Below are positions 57,644-64,000 of a DNA stretch of 64,000 nt, piece by piece (within the stretch, counting starts at the first letter, position 1; every line of letters begins with the position of its first letter). The notes under the pieces are model-generated. The model made no database searches and was not told the origin of the DNA. It worked only from the letters and a program-made list of their open reading frames with translations. Source of the DNA: Selaginella moellendorffii (taxonomy: Eukaryota > Streptophyta > Lycopodiopsida > Selaginellales > Selaginellaceae); the NCBI RefSeq assembly GCF_000143415.4, contig NW_003314269.1, forward strand, positions 1,700,118 through 1,764,117. Reading direction: 5' to 3'. A program made the position numbers and the translations under genes.

Positions 57644-58684
57644 TCACTCCCCCGAGCCCCCTCTCTCCGAGGCCAGAGTGAGGATCGCATTGGCCAGATT
57701 GTTGACGGCACCGACGAGCCCCTCGATCCCTTGCCGGCTGATCTCCGTCTTGGTCTCCTCCAGCATCAGCTTTCTCTCCTCGACGCTCAGCAGGTCCTTG
57801 TGCCGCCGATCTTTCTTCTCCTCGCACTGCATAAGAGTGTGAGACAGATCCGAGGCGCTCCTCGCCACCGCCGGCGCCAGGCCCTCCACATCCTGCTGGT
57901 GGTGATCTCTTGACGACGACTTCCGCTTCTTCGCCGGGGACTTTGGATCCCCGAGCTGCTCGCTGCTTCCGGAGCTCCTCGACGCTGCCAGCAAAGAACA
58001 AAGCAAACAATCACATTTTTATGCCTGGTAAGCTCTAAAAAACTCTTTTTCTTCTGTCATTCTTTCTTGTCTCACTTCATTTAATTGCAGTCAGCCAGGC
58101 AGGCAGGCAGCTCCTCTGATCCACAAGGCAAGAAAAGTTTCGTAAAGCAGAGAGAGAGAGACCAGAAGCTCACCTGTTGACTGCGGTGGCAGTGGGAGAT
58201 AAGACGTGGTGTGCGCTTTATCGGACGCGGCCATCAAGCGCGACGAGGACGATGGAAGTCGCTTGTCAACAATGTCGTGGAGCGCATCATAGATTTGGAT
58301 CATGAGGCTTGAAGGTAAGCCCCGTTCCTTTCTCTCGTGCTTCTCCAGCTGCCAGTAGGATTGCTGCCCCGGCTGGATCTTGGTCTCGTAGTCCCGCACC
58401 TTCTTGTAGTCGCGCAGCAAGTTGTCCCATTTGTCGTTGCACTGGTTCTGGCTCCTCTGGCACCCGTTCTTCCAGCAGTAGTTCTCCACCCATTTCCATC
58501 TGTACTCGGCGCACTTGCCGCGCTTGTCACCACCTTTGGCCCGCCGCTCGTCGTCCAGCTTCTTGGCCGTGATGAGGATCATCGTCTCGTGAAACGTCCA
58601 GTTGCCTTTGCGGTACTCCCGCGGCCGCTCGCTGCCTTCGCCTGCCTCATCGAATGGGATGATTGCAGTGCAGTCAGCAGCCAT
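57644..58684 (-). CDS. Trihelix (GT-type) transcription factor
   Basis: Two exons: 58174-58684 and 57644-57984, joined in phase 1 (PPQST then ASRSSGSSEQ). The DNA-binding trihelix domain sits at about residues 24-110: GNWTFHETMILITAKKLDDE, KCAEYRWKWVENYCWKNGCQ, SQNQCNDKWDNLLRDYKKVR, with the spaced tryptophans of the Myb-like trihelix fold. A conserved YWQLEKHERKERGLP follows. Exon 2 carries a basic patch (SPAKKRKSSSRDHH, probable nuclear localisation signal) and a C-terminal helix (LSVEERKLMLEETKTEISRQ) likely used for dimerisation. Total about 280 residues. It resembles the ASR3-like/SIP1-like group; exact subgroup not determined. Confidence 0.9.
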
Positions 58685-61060
58685 GGATTGGATTAGGACT
58701 CTCCTCCTCCTGCTTCTTCGTCTTCTATCTCTTGATCATGGAGAGCTGCTTTCGTGTGTCACACTCTTTGCCAGTATTGTAACAAATTTCCCGAGACTAG
58801 AAACTCTACTTGCCTGTATGCTTTGTCTTGTAAGAACGAACTCCCAGCTGATTTTCCTCCTCTTCTGAGCCTCTGGATGATCTATATTAGCCTGCTGTGA
58901 TTCACAAATTGTTGCAGGAGCGATGGTCTGGACGAGAAGCTCCTCTTGGAACTACATCACATTGCTGCCTGCACAGACGATAACTAGAGACAGAAGGAAG
59001 AGAGGAGCAGCAAAAGCAGCGGCAGCAGCATGGTCGCGCCGAGGAAAATCCAACTGAACTTTAATGGTAAGAAGATCTAGATTTTGGACATTGGAAGTTT
59101 CAGTAACTTAGCGTGGATATGATGCAGCAGCAGTAGCAGGAGCAGCAGCAGCACAGGAAGATACCAGTCTCTCTCTCTCTCTCACTCACTCCTCACACAC
59201 TCGATTATAAGTTCTCTACTGAGAGAGAGAGTGAGAGAAAGAGAGAGAGAAGGGGAGGGAGATAGAAAGAAAGGAGAGCTTCCCTGTTCCGTGGCCGTCG
59301 ATCGTTGCTCTTCGCTGCGTGGTTTGGAGAAGAAGAGACAAAAGGAAGCCTCTCAACCCAGGCAAGCTCTCGATTTCCTCCTATCTTACGTTCTGAAAGA
59401 TCGAGCTCAAGTGTGTGTTGTCATGCCAGGAGGAAGAAGAAGAAGACACGAAGACGAAGACGAAGAAGAAGAAGAAAGAAGAAAAAAAAGGAGCGCAAAA
59501 GAAGAGTCCCGCCAGTGGTATCACAGCCAGCCGCTCGTGTGGAATGCGAGCTTCACACTTCCTTTCGTCCATTCAAAACCAATACTATATATATGTATAT
59601 ACGAGGCCCGCTACACGTAGAAGGTATGGAGGCATCGTAGCCAAATCGTATCTCTCTACTGTAGGCAAGCCCAGCGACAGCAACAGCTTGTTCAGTTACT
59701 CAGTGTATAAAAGCGGTGGCAGGATGTATGGCGTATTCTCTACCAGTGAACACCCCCCGCTCAGTGTTTGTACGTATGTATGCGCTATACATACGGGACG
59801 GGCGGCCAGGGGGGCAGCCTAGACGCCTAGTGTTTCTACTGTACAGGGCATTTACGCCCTGGGGGTACGTATGTGTATCGATATAGAAGAAATGTATCTA
59901 ATTAAGTATGTCCTATATCGTATGGAGTCTCGATATGGGAAGCGAATCTTACTATGCATGGAATATGAGGATATCACATGGGTGGCATCATAACCACCTA
60001 ACAGATTACGAAGATACCTCCTCTTTTCCATCCCCTACGCTCGTCTCGAGACGCCCTCTCGAGTTCCAATACACTAGGCATACGCATACGCGCCATTATA
60101 TCACCATGCCATGGCCATTTGCATGACATGACCCCATAGCATGAGGTGCAGGGATACATACATGGCCCCATCCCGAATTGGTAACAGATACATGACAAAG
60201 TACTTTGGTCAACGCTTTTGTGCGATGGCGATTGGCCCCCGGGAAGGTGTTAGGTAGCCGTACTGGCTTTGCATACATTAGCAACGTTAATCCAAAGAAA
60301 AGATAGCCTCAGGCACGAATATTCTCCGCATGCCATGATCATGCCACGCATGCATGGGTGTCATGGAGTCATTCAAACTCGGTACTAGAAGCTCGCAATC
60401 AAGGCTCCCGGGCAAGTACCGCGCCACTGCTCCGATTGCGTGGGCGCCCTCTAACAAATTGGTGGTGTCGTTTTGATATGAATGTAGCTTCTTGTAGAGC
60501 TACTTAGGGCTGGGCTGGGCTTCAAAGGTGGAAGGAATGAATGGAGCTCTGGGCGAATCTTCCACTTCTTTTATTTCTCCTCTCTTTTGTGCTTCTTCTT
60601 TTTTCACCTCGCCCTGGAGAAGATCCCCTCTGCTGGAATCAAACCCGACCTCCCTGGGTTTTGCCCTTGTACAGCTACGCTCGTATGTACCGTAGAGCTG
60701 TGTCAGTCAAAGCCCGACTGCGACTGCTACTAGTTTCACTCACGCACCTTTCCCCCTGACACACACTCACTCACACATAACATTCATCGTCACCCTCACA
60801 CCGCACATCCACCCATCCATCCACCATCTCCAACATCCCATCCATCCCCATCCAAGTCACTATTACTGGGGTCACACTGCGCGCCGGTGATGGTTATGGT
60901 TTTTAATCGCTTGAAGCTTGGCTTGGTGATTGTATCACAAAGACATGTAAATAAGAATGATCATGCTTAATTGTTTTGTACCTCACACGAGCGGGAAATG
61001 TGACATTGATTGCCTGCTGCTTTGCTGTTAGCTTTTGGCTGGCTTGTGTCTCCTTTTTCT
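58685..61060. other. Upstream region of the trihelix gene; no coding gene recognised
   Basis: Holds the trihelix promoter and probably a long, purine/pyrimidine-rich leader: clusters of GCAGCAGC (59015-59030, 59125-59160), CTCTCTCT/GAGAGAGA runs at 59170-59260, and GAAGAAGAAGAC runs at 59430-59490. Tracts such as GAGAGA can act as GAGA elements in plant promoters. ORFs at 59231-59640 are products of these repeats. A 72-codon frame at 60541-60759 starts with a hydrophobic stretch (LWANLPLLLFLLSFVLLLF) but lacks further support. From 60760 on there is CA-rich low-complexity DNA. Confidence 0.35.
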
Positions 61061-62046
61061 TTTCACCCTTTCTGGTCCAGAATTATACACTTTAAATTAT
61101 ATTAATAATAAAAAGGAAAAAAAATTGGTGCAAAACTCCTTACTTCAAAATTTGTATTACTATTAATTTTAAGAAATAATCATCTTAATTATAAGTTTAA
61201 ATTGCTCCAATTAGCTCAACTTTGCTACAAACACTTTCGCAAACCATTTAATGGATAATATTCTCTGCCTATTCTAACAAATCCCATGAATCTAGCTAGC
61301 TTAAGCATTAAGAAAACTTACTTACATTAAGAATTAGATCTTTTAGATGAATATTTAAATTTATTAACCAATATTATGTATTTTCAAAAAAAATATTTTT
61401 TATACTGAAGATAACATAAAATACATAATTATGCTCTTGGATACTCTCTAAACAGGCTTTAAACAGGCTTTATACTAAATGAGATCTAAGCACCTTTAAT
61501 TCCTAAGTATAATATTTTATTTTTATAATTTCTACTTTCCAAAGCTTATAGTAAGATATTTCATGAAATTACTATTGCAAAATGCATATTCAGTATTATA
61601 TTTTATAATTTCTAGTGTAAATGCATCTAATGGACAAACAAAATTTTCAGCAACAGTAGTTAAAACAATAAAAATTAAAAATAAAATTAGTTTCATTATT
61701 ATATACCCTAATAAACTTTATCAACATATATTTATTCAGTATTTTGTTTTTTGTTGCCAACAAAAAATATTATTTCTTGTACATTTTATAAAAAAATATT
61801 TACTATAAAATTAATACAGTTATTTTTGGAGTTATAAAAAAAATTTGGGCTTTTTTCTTAATCATAATTTTTTTAAAAGTAAGATAGCAGAAAATTATTT
61901 AGAGGTTCTCATTATCCTTTTCTGAAAAGCATCCAGCCAAAAATCAAGCTTAAATATAAAGTCCTTTTTAGGACTCCAATAAATATTTCCTTTGTTTAGC
62001 ACCTCTAAGTACTCTAGAATCTCATATATGCTCATATATGTATACA

Positions 62047-62106
<60 letters not shown>

Positions 62107-62400
62107 AGGAGTTGGAAATAAGGTTGCATCATATCCCTTTTCTGTTGGGTTATATATTAATCCAAAGTGATATTAGTAATTGAGGTGGGATCCTCCCTCT
62201 AAATGCAACATATAGAATTTCAAGAGACTTTGATTAATCAAAAAACAAAAAAACAGAATATTTACAAGGAGATTCAAAAGTAGTCTTATGCTCCAACTTA
62301 GTGCTAGAAAACCCAAAAGCATTTTATTATTATTCAAATATTGTAATAGTTACATCTAATTAAAATCTTTATGCACAAAGCATTGCAAAGGTTTGTTGTT
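61061..62400. other. AT-rich intergenic DNA
   Basis: Composition shifts sharply to high AT at about 61080. No gene, tRNA or repeat family is recognised apart from the (TA)n microsatellite at 62050-62104. Confidence 0.5.
62050..62104. repeat. (TA)n microsatellite
   Basis: An uninterrupted run of about 27 TA dinucleotides. Confidence 0.98.
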
Positions 62401-62589
62401 GTAGACTTAATTGCCTCTTGTGAGAACTAACGATAACATATGAATTTTGCTCTTGGTCAACACTATGATTGCATCCACCAAATTTAATAACATGGGATAG
62501 AAGAAATTGCTAAGAGTGTTAAATCAAGCTCATATGCACCAACATATGGAGCCATTGCATATTGTTGATCATGCTAGTGGAGAGTATAA

Positions 62590-62980
62590 GCTGGAGTTCA
62601 CTTATAACTAAAGATTTACAACCAAGCAATAGAAAGCTTTAGCAATATTTGGGAAGCTAGAAATTAGATTTACCAAAATTGAAGAGTAAAATCGGTCTAA
62701 ACAATGTCTAAAATCATTTCATCTAGTATAAGATGAGGATATTAAGAACTTTATCAGTGATATTTAACAGTGTATCAAGGCAATGAGAAAGAACTTTCAT
62801 CCTTGGACTGAGTTCTGAGGAGATATTAACCAACAAAAAAGATAAGCCTGGAAAATAAATAAACTATGAAAGAAAAAAACTATTAATGTTTTGTAGCATT
62901 TGTGGCTATGGCTAGATTGAAATTCAATGTTCATCATCAAGTTGTAGAAAATGTGTGCAACTATGATAAACAAAGTGAGG
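62590..62980 (+). pseudogene. gag: Possible retroelement gag relic with zinc-knuckle-like motif
   Basis: Broken plus-strand frames read ALAIFGKLEIRFTKIEE, then DEDIKNFISDI and QCIKAMRK, then LGLSSEEILTNKKDKPGK, then FCSICGYG, a stop, and IEIQC. This order resembles a Ty1/copia-type gag helix region followed by a damaged C-x2-C-x4-H-x4-C zinc knuckle (the His position is now a stop). The stops and at least one frameshift make this a weak, old relic. Confidence 0.3.
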
Positions 62981-63535
62981 GTGATGTTGTTGAGGTTCTA
63001 AATATATAATAGGGTTAGTGGGTAGGTTGAGTAGTTTAGCTTTTACTTCTGTTGTCCTTATTCTATATTTATCTTGCATCTAAGCTCAAGTTCCACATTA
63101 TATTAGCTTGACTGACTGGCTCGTGTTTGGACTCGGCTCCGGTTTTATGGTGCTTGCAGTGAACAACGCAATGAGCAAGCGAGTGGTTTATAAAGCCGTG
63201 GGTTGCGTTATGCCACCATTATACTGAAATAGTGCCAAATTCTATTTAGCTTTGTTTTGCATATTGGTTTTGGTATTGAGATGTTAAATGCTCTAACATT
63301 CATGTGTGAGACACAAAATCCCTAGGCCCCAAAGTGGAGCCGGAAAGGGTGCCACGTGGTAGTGGCCGAAGCGAAAGCCAAACGAACATAACACGTTTGG
63401 ACTAAAAACTCCGACTTGGAAGGTCGAGAGCGGGAGTGGAACTCCCAATAAAGTGCTCGAGGAGCAAGCACGAGGCAACCAATAAGAAAGGCTCCAAAAA
63501 GGGACCCAAAAAGGACCAACACATGACACATGGAA
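62981..63535. other. Spacer preceding the minisatellite
   Basis: AT-rich, then mixed sequence. From about 63330 on, the DNA is purine-rich on the plus strand (GAAGCGAAAGCC, AAAAAGGGACCC). No gene is seen; minus-strand open frames extend from the minisatellite into it. Confidence 0.4.
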
Positions 63536-64000
63536 GTGTCCGAGATGGAGTCCGAGGCAGACCCAAGTTAGAGTCCGAGATGGACCCGAAGTGGAGTCCG
63601 ATATAGAGTCCGAAGTGGAGTCCGAGATGGAGTCCGATATGGAGTCCGAAGTGGAGTCCGAGATGGAGTCCGATCTGGAGTCCGAGATGGAGTCCGATAT
63701 GGAGTCCGAGATGGAGTCCAAGATGGAGTCCGATATGGAGTCCGAGATGGAGTCCGAGATGAACCTGAAGTGGAGTCCGATATGGAGTCCGAGATGGACC
63801 CGAAGTGGAGTCCGATATGGAGTCCGATATTGAGTCCGAGATGGAGTTCGAGATGGAGTCCGAGATGGACCCGAAGTGGAGTCCGATATAGAGTCCGATA
63901 TGGAGTCCGAGATGGACCGAGATGAAGTCCAAGATGGACCCGAGATGGAGTCCGAGATGGACCCGAGATGGAGTCCGAGATGGAGTCCGAGTTGGAACCG
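63536..64000. repeat. 12-bp minisatellite, runs off the window
   Basis: About 38 tandem units of 11-12 bp built on GAGTCCGAGATG, with variants GAGTCCGATATG, GAGTCCGAAGTG and the shorter GACCCGAAGTG. Higher-order blocks recur, for example AGTGGAGTCCGATATGGAG. The array continues to the last base, so its full size is unknown. It is open on both strands (minus: repeated SDSI and GLHL units; plus: repeated ESDM and ESEM units), which follows from the 12-bp period and is not evidence of coding. Confidence 0.95.

Noticed and set aside
59231-59640. Arg/Lys/Glu-rich open frames
   Set aside because: They arise from GA- and GAAGAA-type simple repeats in the leader or promoter region of the trihelix gene; no domain or splice support.
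60541-60759. 72-codon frame with a hydrophobic start, possible secreted peptide
   Set aside because: No conserved peptide motif, no promoter or splice evidence, and leucine-rich frames arise by chance from CTT/CTC-rich DNA. Left as a note only.
58685-60800. Possible microRNA precursor in the long non-coding stretch
   Set aside because: I compared it by eye with several conserved plant microRNAs (156, 160, 166, 171, 319, 396) and found no match.
63591-63833. Open frame of ESEM/ESDM repeats
   Set aside because: Direct consequence of a 12-bp minisatellite without stop codons; both strands are equally open and there is no start context or flanking coding sequence.

Overview
This is nuclear DNA from a land plant with a compact genome. 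The best guess, an inference from style and gene content, is a lycophyte close to Selaginella. Evidence for a plant: a thylakoid-type FtsH protease, plant myotubularin with a coiled-coil tail, HIPP metallochaperone-like proteins ending in CaaX boxes, a trihelix factor, and PPR and neprosin relics. Almost all introns are about 45-100 bp with GT-AG ends, intergenic gaps are often under 250 bp, and most genes lie on the minus strand.

Layout. 1-5.1 kb: an intronless LRR receptor-like protein with a BRI1-like ectodomain, and a decayed tandem copy. 5.1-17.3 kb: a dense minus-strand run of a C2-domain protein, cytosolic triosephosphate isomerase, an AT-hook/zinc-finger nuclear protein, a myotubularin phosphatase, a HIPP protein, and a secreted thioredoxin-like protein with a DUF179 (AlgH-like) tail. 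17.97-22.98 kb: a Ty3/gypsy LTR retrotransposon with very short (about 175 bp) LTRs and three internal stop codons. 23-26.6 kb: a gene graveyard with neprosin-family, germin-like and PPR pseudogenes. 26.7-30 kb: FtsH and a DUF212 membrane protein, divergent over 186 bp. 30.2-34.2 kb: a second, repeat-rich HIPP protein and a small predicted plus-strand gene. 34.5-39.2 kb: a HEATR6-like HEAT-repeat protein. 39.4-41.8 kb: an unrecognised basic/coiled-coil protein whose 3' half contains tandemly duplicated mini-exons. 41.9-44.1 kb: SRP receptor alpha subunit. 44.3-50.3 kb: one locus encoding the whole Nup98-Nup96 precursor. 50.6-52.5 kb: a probable plastid coiled-coil protein and a partial duplicate of its 3' end. 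52.5-54.4 kb: a ZRF1/GlsA-type J-domain/SANT protein. 55.1-57.0 kb: a three-RRM RNA-binding protein. 57.6-58.7 kb: a trihelix transcription factor. From 58.7 kb on no convincing gene is seen: simple repeats, AT-rich DNA with a weak retroelement gag relic, and a 12-bp minisatellite that runs off the window end.

Most genes are unrelated housekeeping loci packed together (glycolysis, phosphoinositide turnover, SRP targeting, nuclear pore, ribosome-associated chaperone, thylakoid proteolysis), not an operon or pathway cluster. The most interesting items are the unsplit Nup98-Nup96 gene, the duplicated symmetric mini-exons at 41.2-41.7 kb, the terminal minisatellite, the repeat-expanded HIPP protein, and two candidate non-canonical splice donors. 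Gene models were read by eye from reading frames, splice signals and family resemblance; exon borders not stated explicitly are approximate. CDS coordinates span start to stop codon and include introns.
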